From Arthrobacter sp. SDTb3-6 (GTDB lineage: Bacteria > Actinomycetota > Actinomycetes > Actinomycetales > Micrococcaceae): a stretch of DNA of 64,000 nt. Shown piece by piece: positions 9,729-17,591 of this stretch. The notes under the pieces were generated by a model. That model saw only the letters and a list, made by a program, of their open reading frames with translations. It searched no databases and was not told where the DNA came from. Each line of letters begins with the position of its first letter. Positions within the stretch are counted from its first letter, which is position 1. Location of the stretch: NCBI RefSeq assembly GCF_013376095.1, contig NZ_JAAMFN010000017.1, forward strand, positions 1 through 64,000. The letters are read 5' to 3'. Both the position numbers and the translations under genes were made by a program.

Positions 9729-10571
9729 TCAGGTGCCGATCTGGGTCCGGACCGCGTACAGCTCGGGGAAAAACGTCAGGTCCAGGGCCCGCTGCAGGAA
9801 GCCGACGCCGGAGGAGCCGCCCGTCCCGGCCTTCATCCCGATGATCCGCTTGACCGTGGCCACGTGCCGGAAGCGCCACAGCTGGAAGTTGTCCTCCAGG
9901 TCCACCAGTTCCTCGCAGGCCTCGTACAGGTCCCAGTACTCGTCCGGCTGTTCGTAGACCACGCGGACGGCATCCACCACTGCGGGGTTGAACACGTGCG
10001 CCTTGGTCAGGTCCCGCTTCAGCAGTTCCGGGGGGATCGCCAGGCCGCGGCGCAGGAGCAGGGCCAGGAATTCGTCGTAGATGCTGGTTTGCCGCAGGAT
10101 CTCCGCCAGCATGGCCCGCGCCGGCGGGTTCGCCTCAAAGACCTTCAGCATGCCGGCGTTCTTGTTGCCCAGCATGAACTCCACGGCACGGTACTGGTAC
10201 GACTGGAACCCCGATGCCGATCCCAGGTCCCCGCGGAACTGGGCGTATTCGCTGGGCGTCAGGGTGGCCAGGATGCTCCACTGTTCGGTCAGCGACCGCT
10301 GGATGTGCTTGATCCGGGCCACGCCCTTCATGGCCGGGCGCAGGTTGTCCGCGGCAAGCTGGATGCGCACGGCCCGCAGTTCGTGCAGCATCAGCTTCAG
10401 CCAGAGCTCGGAGGTCTGGTGCTGGATGATGAACAGCATTTCGTCGTGGTGGCTGCTGACCGGCTGCTGGGCGCTGAGCAGGGTGTCCAGCGCCAGGTAG
10501 CTGCCGTAGCTCATCTTGTCGCTGAAATCCGTCTCAATGCCGGCTTCAATCTTCCGGGTGTTCTGTGGCAT
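9729..10571 (-). CDS. kynA: Tryptophan 2,3-dioxygenase
   Basis: This cytosolic heme enzyme opens the indole ring of L-tryptophan to N-formylkynurenine. The 280-residue product matches family length. Visible hallmarks are MSYGSYLALDTLLSAQ, FIIQHQTSELWLKL with the distal His, GFQSYQYRAVEFMLGN for substrate binding, and LWRFRHVATVKRIIGMK holding the proximal heme His. It starts 35 bp after an alpha/beta hydrolase on the same strand that could act on its product. No kynureninase is in the window. Confidence 0.95.
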   Translation of the reverse strand: MPQNTRKIEAGIETDFSDKMSYGSYLALDTLLSAQQPVSSHHDEMLFIIQHQTSELWLKLMLHELRAVRIQLAADNLRPAMKGVARIKHIQRSLTEQWSILATLTPSEYAQFRGDLGSASGFQSYQYRAVEFMLGNKNAGMLKVFEANPPARAMLAEILRQTSIYDEFLALLLRRGLAIPPELLKRDLTKAHVFNPAVVDAVRVVYEQPDEYWDLYEACEELVDLEDNFQLWRFRHVATVKRIIGMKAGTGGSSGVGFLQRALDLTFFPELYAVRTQIGT

Positions 10572-10606
10572 GGCCGTTCCCCTTCACAAAGCGGTTGGAA
10601 CACACA

Positions 10607-11356
10607 CTACGCCCGTGCCAGCAGCCCCAGCACCAGTTCCCGGCACACCGCCCAGGCGTTGCCGGCCGGGTCGATCAGGCTGAAGTGGTCGCCCGGCACG
10701 GGGATGAACTCCGCCTTTCCGCCGGCCGCCACCGCGGCGTCAACGTAACTGTGGCTTTGGGAGGCGGGGACGTCGTCGTCGTTCTCCGCGTGGACGGCGT
10801 ACACCGGGACGGGCAGGGGGACGGCAGCCAGGGGGTCGGCACGGGAGACGTCCGGGCCCAGCAGGGCCGTCACCGCGTTGTTGCTCAGCCCCAGTTCCTG
10901 CGCCCGGGCCAGGTTGAGCAGCCCCGACTGGCTCACGACGCCGCACACCGCCACCGCGGGCCCGGCACCCACCGCCGTGGCCGGGAAGGCGGCGCGTCCG
11001 GCCGCCCACACGGCCAGCTGCCCGCCGGCCGAATGGCCCACGATGACCACGCGCGCAAGGTCCAGGCCGTGGTCCGCGGCGGCCGGCACCAAGGCGTCGA
11101 TGCCGGCCGCCACGTCCAGGAACGTTTCGGGCCAGCCGCCGCCGTTGCCCATGCGCCGGTATTCCAGGTTCCAGGCCGCAACCCCGTGCCCGGCCAGGTC
11201 GTGGGCCAGCGGGGCGCCCAGCCCGGCGTCGTAGGCGCTGCGCCAGTAGCCGCCGTGGACCACCACGGCCACGCCGGCCTGGCGCGGCAGCTTGGGCAGA
11301 TACAGCTCGGCCCATTGGTCAGGCCCGGGGCCATAGGCGTACCGCTGCGGTGTCAT
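10607..11356 (-). CDS. Alpha/beta hydrolase, kynurenine formamidase candidate
   Basis: The 249-residue product has the oxyanion motif HGGYWR (34-39), nucleophile elbow GHSAGG (Ser109) and a late acid/His pair (AENDDDVP, GDHFSLID). HGGYW is shared with eukaryotic AFMID-type arylformamidases and esterases. It lies 35 bp before kynA on the same strand, so hydrolysis of N-formylkynurenine is the best guess. Most bacteria use a different, metal-dependent KynB. A generic esterase is the alternative. Confidence 0.78.
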   Translation of the reverse strand: MTPQRYAYGPGPDQWAELYLPKLPRQAGVAVVVHGGYWRSAYDAGLGAPLAHDLAGHGVAAWNLEYRRMGNGGGWPETFLDVAAGIDALVPAAADHGLDLARVVIVGHSAGGQLAVWAAGRAAFPATAVGAGPAVAVCGVVSQSGLLNLARAQELGLSNNAVTALLGPDVSRADPLAAVPLPVPVYAVHAENDDDVPASQSHSYVDAAVAAGGKAEFIPVPGDHFSLIDPAGNAWAVCRELVLGLLARA

Positions 11357-11380
11357 GGTCCACAGCGTACCGTTGTGCGC

Positions 11381-11747
11381 GGCGGGCGGCTTTTATTATG
11401 CGCCGGACCCGCTGCGGGTTTGGCGCCAGTGGACAAGATGCGCCGGACCCGGCCCCGGTCCGGCGCATAAGCGAAGCGGACCCGCCATATGCGCAATACT
11501 GCCGGGCGGATTCGGCGCATAACAGCGGGCATACGCGAACGCCGGCCACGTTCCGGTGCCTGCGGCTTGCCCACCGGGCCCGCCGGTGCGTGGTGCGCAT
11601 AAGCTGGAGGCCCGAAGTTTATGCGCAGTGCCGGCAAGGTGTTTTGCGCATATCGGCGGGCTGCTTTTAGTATGCGCCGGACCCGCTGCGGGTTTGGCGC
11701 CAGTTGACAAGATGCGCTGAACCCGGCCCCGGTCCGGCGCATAAGCG
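11381..11747. repeat. Intergenic repeat cluster, two 93-bp direct copies plus TGCGC motifs
   Basis: The 440-bp gap 11357-11796 has no credible gene. It holds two 93-bp direct copies (11381-11473 and 11655-11747, about 5 mismatches). Each ends in a hairpin, with perfect 12-bp arms in copy one (11438-11449/11457-11468) around a 7-nt GC loop. Between them TATGCGC, GCGCATA and similar cores recur in both orientations. Copy two has two changes in the left arm. Its role is unknown: candidates are a REP/BIME-like element, transcript processing signals or a protein-binding array. Confidence 0.8.
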
Positions 11748-11796
11748 CACCGGGGCCGGCACAAGACAGAACCGGACCCGAAAGTTGGAGAACCAG

Positions 11797-12723
11797 ATGA
11801 AGGCCATGAGCTACGCGCGCTACGGCGGCACCGAAGTCCTCGAACAAACCAACCTGCCCGCCCCGAAGGTGTCCCCCGGATCCGTGCTCATCCGGGTCAA
11901 GGCGGCGGCCGTCAACCCCGTGGACTGGAAGGTCATGGCCGGCTACCTGGACCCCATCATGGACGTGGAGTTCCCGGTGGTTCCGGGCTGGGACGTGGCC
12001 GGGGTGGTGGAGGCCGTCGGCCTGGACACGCCGGAGTTCGCGGTGGGCGACGAGGTGTATTCGTATGGGCGCCGCGACACCGTGCACGGCGGCACCTTCG
12101 CCGAATTCGTGGCCCTGCCCGCCGCGGCTGTCGCCCGGAAACCGGCGTCGCTGGGCTGGGAACAGGCTGCCGGACTGCCCCTGACCGGGCTCACCGCGCT
12201 TCGCACGCTGGACGCGCTCCAGATCGGGGCGGGAGACGTCCTCCTCATCCACAACGGCGCCGGCGGGGTGGGCCGCATGGCCATCCAGCTGGCCGTGCAC
12301 GCCGGGGCCCGGCCCCTAGCCACGGCCTCCGCCAAAAACCATGCGCGGCTGCGTGAACTTGGCGCCGAACCGGTGGAATACGGCGACGGGCTGGCGGACC
12401 GCGTCCGGGCCCTGGCCCCCGACGGCGTGGACGCCGTGGCGGACTTTGCCGGCGCCGCCCTGGAGGCGACACTGGCCGTGCTTAAACCCGGCGGCCGCCA
12501 CGCCTCCATTGCCGACGCCTCCGTTTCCAGCCACGGCGGCCGTTACGTCTGGGTCCGCCCCGACGGCCCCGGACTGGACCGGCTCAGCGCGCTCGCCGAC
12601 GCCGGCACACTGGCCGTTGACGTCGCGGCCAGCTACCCGATGGAACAAGCCGCCGCGGCGTTCGAGGACAGCATGTCCGGCCACGGCGGGGGAAAGATCG
12701 TGCTGACCGCCTTCAGCAAATAG
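11797..12723 (+). CDS. Zinc-independent NADP-dependent MDR oxidoreductase
   Basis: The 308-residue product belongs to the quinone-oxidoreductase branch of medium-chain reductases: N-terminal GroES-like fold (PGSVLIRVKAAAVNPVDWKVMAG), the motif PVVPGWDVAGVVEAVG, and the cofactor loop HNGAGGVGRMAIQLA. The catalytic and structural zinc ligands of alcohol dehydrogenases are absent. Members reduce quinones or enones. ATG 11797 has TTGGAG at 11785-11790. It sits just downstream of the intergenic repeat cluster. Confidence 0.88.
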   Translation: MKAMSYARYGGTEVLEQTNLPAPKVSPGSVLIRVKAAAVNPVDWKVMAGYLDPIMDVEFPVVPGWDVAGVVEAVGLDTPEFAVGDEVYSYGRRDTVHGGTFAEFVALPAAAVARKPASLGWEQAAGLPLTGLTALRTLDALQIGAGDVLLIHNGAGGVGRMAIQLAVHAGARPLATASAKNHARLRELGAEPVEYGDGLADRVRALAPDGVDAVADFAGAALEATLAVLKPGGRHASIADASVSSHGGRYVWVRPDGPGLDRLSALADAGTLAVDVAASYPMEQAAAAFEDSMSGHGGGKIVLTAFSK

Positions 12724-12805
12724 CCCGTACCGGATGCAGAAAACGCCCCGAAAGCTGCAACCACCGCGACCCACCTGCAAACGGCGGGACGGATAGGGTG
12801 GAGGC

Positions 12806-13492
12806 ATGACAGACCACGGCGGCCCGTCCCCGGAGGCGGGAAAAGTGCGGCAGTTCACGGTTGAGGCGCTGTTGTTTGACCTGGACGGGACCCTGATCGA
12901 TTCCACGGGGGCCACCGAACGGGCGTGGCGGCACTGGGGCGAACTGATGGGGCTGGCGGGTTTTTCCTACGGCAGCCATGGCGTGCCGGCGCAGGCGCTC
13001 GTCGAACGGCACCTGGAGGCGGACCGCCAGGCGGAGGGCTTCGAGCTGATCAAGGCCCTGGAAACCGCGGACACGGAAGGGATCGTGTACAAGCCCGGCG
13101 CCGCGGAACTGCTGGCGTCGCTCCCCGCCGGGGCGTGGACCATCGTCACCTCCTGCACCCGCGGCCTGGCCGAGGCGCGCATGGCCGCAGCCGGGCTGGC
13201 CGCCCCGGCCCACCTGGTCACGGCCGACCAGGTCACCAGCGGCAAGCCGCACCCGGAGCCGTTCCTGCTCGGCGCTGCCCGGCTCGGTGCCGACATCCGG
13301 CGCACCCTGGTGGTGGAGGACGCCCCAGCCGGCCTGGCCTCCGGCCGCGCGGCCGGCGCCGTGACGCTGGCGGTGGCCGGCACCTCCGAAGCGGGCGGGC
13401 TTGACGCCCGCTATGTGGTGGGCAGCCTGTCGGAGGTCTCCGCCGAGGTGCTGCCCGACGGCCGGATCGGGCTCACCCTGCAGGAGCCGTGA
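12806..13492 (+). CDS. HAD-superfamily phosphatase
   Basis: The 228-residue product carries the HAD motif I DLDGTLID near residue 25, a small cap (residues 35-85), motif II TS in IVTSCTRGLAEARM, the lysine of SGKPHPEPFLLGA and motif III VVEDAPAG. This arrangement fits sugar-phosphate or glycerol-phosphate phosphatases of the YfbT/GPP1 type. The exact substrate is not visible. It converges on the reductase gene with a 13-bp gap. Confidence 0.88.
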   Translation: MTDHGGPSPEAGKVRQFTVEALLFDLDGTLIDSTGATERAWRHWGELMGLAGFSYGSHGVPAQALVERHLEADRQAEGFELIKALETADTEGIVYKPGAAELLASLPAGAWTIVTSCTRGLAEARMAAAGLAAPAHLVTADQVTSGKPHPEPFLLGAARLGADIRRTLVVEDAPAGLASGRAAGAVTLAVAGTSEAGGLDARYVVGSLSEVSAEVLPDGRIGLTLQEP

Positions 13493-13505
13493 CGCTCCGC
13501 GGACC

Positions 13506-14423
13506 TTACAGTCGTCCGGCCTCGTGCACGCGCAGCTGCATCAGCGCCAGGTCAAGGAGCGGGACCTCCAGGCCCAGGACGTGGGCCCGGCGGGCAAAAT
13601 CGCCCAGGATGTGTTCGGCCTCGTTGGGCAGACCGGCCGTCATGTCCCGGTACAGGGAAGAGGTGAAGGCGGAACCCGGCTGGGCCAGGAACGCGAGTGC
13701 CTCGGCAGTGACGCGGTCGGGCACGGGGAAACCGGCCTCGGTGGAGACGGCAACGGCCTCGGCCAGGGCTGCGTATACAAACTCCGTGCCGCCCGGTACG
13801 GAGACGACGTCGCCGACGGGCCCGCGCATCAGGCACGTCACCACGCCGGCCGTGGCGATGAACACCCATTTGTGCCACATGGCCGCGAGCGCGTCCGGCA
13901 CGGCCCGGGCAGTGTAGCCAGGGACGTCGATCCCGGCCAGGATCCGCCGGACCCGGTCCGTCGGCCCGCCGTGCAACTCACCCACGGACCACTCGGCGAG
14001 GGGCCCCAGCTGGCGGATGCCGCCGTCGTCGTCCAGGGTGGCCAGCACCTTGACCACGCTGCCCAGCACCTTGTCCGCGCCAAAGGCCGCCGTGAGCGCA
14101 TCGAGGTGCGCCATGCCGTTGAGGAACGGGACGATGGCGGTGTCCGGGCCCACCGCCGGGGCCAGGTCGGCGATCGCGGCGGGGAGTCCGGCCGCCTTGA
14201 CGGTGACGACGACGACGTCGAACGGCCCGCCCAGCTGCCCTGCCGCCACGAGCTGCGGTTCGATCCGCTGGTCCTGGCCCAGCCCCGTGATCCGCAGGCC
14301 CCGCTCGCGCAGCACCGCGGCCCGGCCCTCGCGGACCAGGAACGTCACGTCGCGCCCGGCCTGGGCAAGGCGTGCGCCAAAGTAGCCGCCGGTCGCGCCG
14401 GCCCCCACCACCAGAAATCTCAT
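13506..14423 (-). CDS. 2-dehydropantoate 2-reductase family protein
   Basis: The 305-residue product starts with the Rossmann loop VVGAGATGGYFGARLAQAG and has VPFLNGMAHLDAL and the catalytic-region AAMWHKWVFIATAG seen in ApbA/PanE proteins, which reduce ketopantoate with NADPH. Actinobacteria often hold several paralogs with other ketoacid substrates, so I do not assign panE. The start overlaps the DUF2127 stop by ATGA (14420-14423), which indicates coupling. Confidence 0.85.
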   Translation of the reverse strand: MRFLVVGAGATGGYFGARLAQAGRDVTFLVREGRAAVLRERGLRITGLGQDQRIEPQLVAAGQLGGPFDVVVVTVKAAGLPAAIADLAPAVGPDTAIVPFLNGMAHLDALTAAFGADKVLGSVVKVLATLDDDGGIRQLGPLAEWSVGELHGGPTDRVRRILAGIDVPGYTARAVPDALAAMWHKWVFIATAGVVTCLMRGPVGDVVSVPGGTEFVYAALAEAVAVSTEAGFPVPDRVTAEALAFLAQPGSAFTSSLYRDMTAGLPNEAEHILGDFARRAHVLGLEVPLLDLALMQLRVHEAGRL

Positions 14424-14911
14424 GCCATCCCTTTTCTGCGTCTGCGGTGCCTGAGGTACTCATGCCAGGTCAGCACCACGATCAGGATATCGAACACGGT
14501 CAGCGACAGGAGCCCGATCGACGGGGTGCGGGTGAGCTGGTAGAGCTGGTACAGGATGAAGATGGCCAGCACCACGATCATCCACGGGTAGGCCCACAGC
14601 GCGTCCATCAACAGGGCCGTCACCAGGACCACCTTGACGATGCCGTGGGCCAGCAGGTACAGCGCAGTGAAGAGGACGACGTGGCTGGTCAGGCCCTCGG
14701 CGCCATGCAGGATGTGCGTGGCCAGGAAGTCGTTGGGATCCTCCGTCAGCTCCGGCTGGGTGACCAGGACGGCCAGCCGGTTGATCTGGGCCGGGGCCAC
14801 GAAAAGCAGGAGCACCCCGCCCACCAGCTCCAGGACGCCGTCAAGGCCCTTGAGGATGATGCCGATGGCGAAGAACCTGTCCCACCAGTCCGTAAATTTC
14901 AGTAACGCCAC
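14420..14911 (-). CDS. DUF2127 membrane protein
   Basis: The 163-residue product has four hydrophobic segments and the N-terminal pattern DRFFAIGIILKGLDGVLEL, HILHGAEGLTSHVVLFTALYLLAHGIVKV and a basic tail, typical of DUF2127. Function is unknown. GTG 14911 has GGAGG 4-5 nt upstream. It is followed by the reductase gene through an ATGA overlap and lies 40 bp after the LysR stop, so a three-gene transcript is possible. Confidence 0.82.
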   Translation of the reverse strand: MALLKFTDWWDRFFAIGIILKGLDGVLELVGGVLLLFVAPAQINRLAVLVTQPELTEDPNDFLATHILHGAEGLTSHVVLFTALYLLAHGIVKVVLVTALLMDALWAYPWMIVVLAIFILYQLYQLTRTPSIGLLSLTVFDILIVVLTWHEYLRHRRRRKGMA

Positions 14912-14951
14912 GCAACCTCCCAACCACGGCCTTTTGTGGAGCGTAGCACCG

Positions 14952-15962
14952 TCACCCGCGCGGACCTTGGACCGGCCCCGGGTCGGGAGCTTGGCCCGGG
15001 GCCGGTCCGGGTGCCCCACCGGGCGTGGGGCCCGCCGTCCGCCACGGTGTGCCGAGCGTCTCCACGGCGTAATCCAGCAGGGCGCGGGCCCGCGGGTTCA
15101 AGGTGAGGTTGCCGGGCCAGATGCCCGCCATGGTGGTCTGACTCGACGGCGGCATGAGCGGGCGCACCGCCACGGGACGGCCCTCCAGGCTGACGGGTGC
15201 CCAATTGGGGCGGGCCATGAGCAGTCCGTAGCCCAGGCCGCGGCCCACCAGCGCCTGGACCAGGATGATCTGCGGCATGTTCGCCACGATTCTGGGCCGG
15301 AGCCCGCGTTCGGCAAAGGCCCGGTGGGTGTTGGCCGTGCTGGGGCTGGCGTCGTACATGATCAGCGGTTCGTCGGCCAGCTGGGCCAGGTCCACCGTGT
15401 CCTGCCGCGCCAGGGGATGGTCAATGGGCAGCACCGCCTGCAGCTCGGTCTCGTAGATGGTCTGCCGTGCGAACCCCGTGGGCAGTTCCATGTCGTAGAC
15501 GATGGCCAGGTCCAGCCGGCCGTTTTGCAGCGCGGGCAGCAGCTCGTCGTGCGTCCCCACCACCACCTCCACGGAGACCCCGGGATGCTGCCTGGGAAAT
15601 CCGTCCAGGATGGCCGGCAGCACACTCGCGGCGAAGCTGGCAAAGCACCCCAGCTTCACCGGCCCCTTCAGTTCCCCCGACGCGCCGCTCATTTCGGCCA
15701 GCAGGTCCTCGGCACCGCCGAGCAGTTCCCGGGCCCTGACGGCAAAGTACTCTCCCGCAGGGGTCAGGTGCAGGCCCTTGGACTTGCGGCGGATACACAA
15801 CTGTTCACCCACGGAGCCCTCCAGCCGCGTAATGGCCTGGGACAGCGCGGATTCGGAGAAGTGCAGGGACGCGGCCGCCTCGCTGAGGGTCGGAAAGTCC
15901 GTGAGCGCAACAAACAGCTCCAGCTGGCGAAAGGTGAACCTGGCCACCACACCTTCTTTCAT
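14952..15962 (-). CDS. LysR-type transcriptional regulator
   Basis: The 336-residue product has an N-terminal winged helix (FTFRQLELFVALTDFPTLSEAAASLHFSESALSQAITRLE), a linker helix and a periplasmic-binding-like effector domain from about residue 98. The C-terminus carries an unusual proline/glycine-rich tail (about 30 residues). It is divergent from an MFS carrier gene across a 149-bp gap that contains a LysR-box-like element, so that carrier is the likely target. Confidence 0.92.
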   Translation of the reverse strand: MKEGVVARFTFRQLELFVALTDFPTLSEAAASLHFSESALSQAITRLEGSVGEQLCIRRKSKGLHLTPAGEYFAVRARELLGGAEDLLAEMSGASGELKGPVKLGCFASFAASVLPAILDGFPRQHPGVSVEVVVGTHDELLPALQNGRLDLAIVYDMELPTGFARQTIYETELQAVLPIDHPLARQDTVDLAQLADEPLIMYDASPSTANTHRAFAERGLRPRIVANMPQIILVQALVGRGLGYGLLMARPNWAPVSLEGRPVAVRPLMPPSSQTTMAGIWPGNLTLNPRARALLDYAVETLGTPWRTAGPTPGGAPGPAPGQAPDPGPVQGPRG

Positions 15963-15974
15963 TTAACCGAATTA

Positions 15975-15992
15975 TTATGGCTGGTTTCATAA
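15975..15992. promoter_or_regulatory. LysR-box-like inverted repeat between lysR and MFS gene
   Basis: TTATG (15975-15979) and CATAA (15988-15992) are perfect inverted arms with an 8-nt spacer. They sit 13 bp upstream of the LysR start and 120 bp upstream of the MFS start. The position and T-N11-A fit suggest autoregulation and activation of the carrier. Confidence 0.45.
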
Positions 15993-16111
15993 GTTTACTC
16001 ACGGAAGATTTGCTGTGACACTAGTTACATCCCTCAGCACCGCACCGCCGGCCCATGCGCACCTGCGCGCCGGGCAGGCCGGGCGCCCTGACCAGAATCA
16101 AGGACACCACC

Positions 16112-17503
16112 ATGAGCAACACACCAGTAGTCGACACACGGCGCACACAGCGGCGCGTCGCGTTTGCGACCCTCATCGGCACCACCGTCGAGTGGTACGA
16201 CTATTTCATCTATGCCACGGCCGCGGGCCTGGTGTTCGCCCACCTGTTCTTTGAACCCGCCGGCGCCAAGATCGGCCTGCTGCTCGCCTTCGCCTCCGTG
16301 GGCATCAGCTTCCTGTTCCGCCCGCTCGGCGCCTTCCTGGCCGGCCACTTTGGCGACAGGATCGGCCGCCGCGCCATGCTGGTGCTGACGCTTTTGCTGA
16401 TGGGCCTGAGCACCATGCTGATCGGCCTGCTGCCCACCTTTGACTCGGTCGGCGTGCTGGCACCGGTCCTGCTGCTCCTCCTGCGCATCCTCCAGGGTGT
16501 CTCGGCAGGCGGGGAATGGGGCGGCGCCGTCCTGATGGCCGTCGAACACGCGCCCGCCACCAAGCGCGGCCGGGCCGGCTCGTTCCCGCAGCTCGGCGTT
16601 CCGCTGGGCCTGCTGCTGGCCTCCGGTGTCACGGCCCTGATGACCGGCGTCATTGCCCCGGGCGATGCGTTCCTGGCCTGGGGCTGGCGCATTCCGTTCC
16701 TGCTCAGCTTCGTCCTGATCGCCGTGGGCTACTTCGTGCGCCGCGCGGTGGAGGAAAGCCCCGTCTTCCTGGAAATCGCCGAAAAGAAGAAGCAGCCCAA
16801 GGTGCCCGTCGTGGAGCTGTTCCGCAAGCACTGGCTCCTGGTCATCCTCGCGGCCCTGGTCTTCGTTGGCAACAACGCCGCCGGCTACATGGCCACGGGC
16901 GGCTTCATTCCCAGCTACGCCACCAACCCCGACGGCGTCGTTGGCCTGGGCAAGACCCCCGTGCTGATCGCCATGACCTTTGCCGCCGCAATGTGGCTCA
17001 TCTTCACGGTGCTGGCCGGCGGCATGGCGGACAGGATCGGGCGCAAGCGCACCTACGTGGTCGGCTATGTCGCCATGGCCCTGACCGTGTTCCCGCTGTT
17101 CCTGCTGATCAACACCGGCCAGCTTTGGGCCCTGTACCTGGCGCTGCTGCTGCTCACCTTCGGCCTGGGCCTCACCTACGGCCCGCAGGCTGCCTGGTAC
17201 AGCGAAATCTTCCCGGCCTCGGTCCGCTTCTCCGGTGTCTCCATCTCCTACGCCATCGGCGCCATCCTGGGCGGGGCGTTCTCCCCCATGATCGCCCAGT
17301 GGCTGCTGCAGACCACCGGCACCAGCGTCGCCATCTCCAGCTACCTGCTGCTGACCACGCTGATCGGGCTGGCGGCGGTCCTGATGCTCAAGGACCGTTC
17401 CGGGATCGACCTCAGCATCACCAACCAGGCCGGGCAGGAGGTCGGCGCCACCATCTTCGACAAGCGCGTGCCTGTGGCAGGCGTGGCCCCCGTGCAGGCC
17501 TAG
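16112..17503 (+). CDS. MFS metabolite:H+ symporter (MHS family)
   Basis: The 463-residue product has 12 transmembrane segments with MHS signatures: TLIGTTVEWYDYFIYATAAG, HFGDRIGRR between helices 2 and 3, LQGVSAGGEWGGAVLMAVEH and GGMADRIGRKR in the second half. MHS members import small organic acids such as citrate, shikimate, ketoglutarate or aromatic acids. ATG 16112 has AAGGA 8 nt upstream. It is divergent from a LysR gene; a strong terminator follows. Confidence 0.9.
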   Translation: MSNTPVVDTRRTQRRVAFATLIGTTVEWYDYFIYATAAGLVFAHLFFEPAGAKIGLLLAFASVGISFLFRPLGAFLAGHFGDRIGRRAMLVLTLLLMGLSTMLIGLLPTFDSVGVLAPVLLLLLRILQGVSAGGEWGGAVLMAVEHAPATKRGRAGSFPQLGVPLGLLLASGVTALMTGVIAPGDAFLAWGWRIPFLLSFVLIAVGYFVRRAVEESPVFLEIAEKKKQPKVPVVELFRKHWLLVILAALVFVGNNAAGYMATGGFIPSYATNPDGVVGLGKTPVLIAMTFAAAMWLIFTVLAGGMADRIGRKRTYVVGYVAMALTVFPLFLLINTGQLWALYLALLLLTFGLGLTYGPQAAWYSEIFPASVRFSGVSISYAIGAILGGAFSPMIAQWLLQTTGTSVAISSYLLLTTLIGLAAVLMLKDRSGIDLSITNQAGQEVGATIFDKRVPVAGVAPVQA

Positions 17504-17517
17504 GCTTCACACCCCGT

Positions 17518-17556
17518 ACGACGGCGGCACCCACCTTGCGTGGGTGCCGCCGTCGT
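17518..17556. terminator. Bidirectional terminator between MFS and VWA genes
   Basis: Perfect 17-bp arms (17518-17534 and 17540-17556) enclose a 5-nt loop between convergent genes. The T-tract is weak. Confidence 0.75.
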
Positions 17557-17591
17557 TCGTTGTGGCCGGCCGGGGCGACGGACGGGGTTGG

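Noticed and set aside
11353-12300. Minus-strand frame with repeated MRRTGAG-like peptides over the repeat cluster
   Set aside because: The peptide repetition is caused by the DNA repeats; the frame has no start signal and overlaps the oxidoreductase gene.
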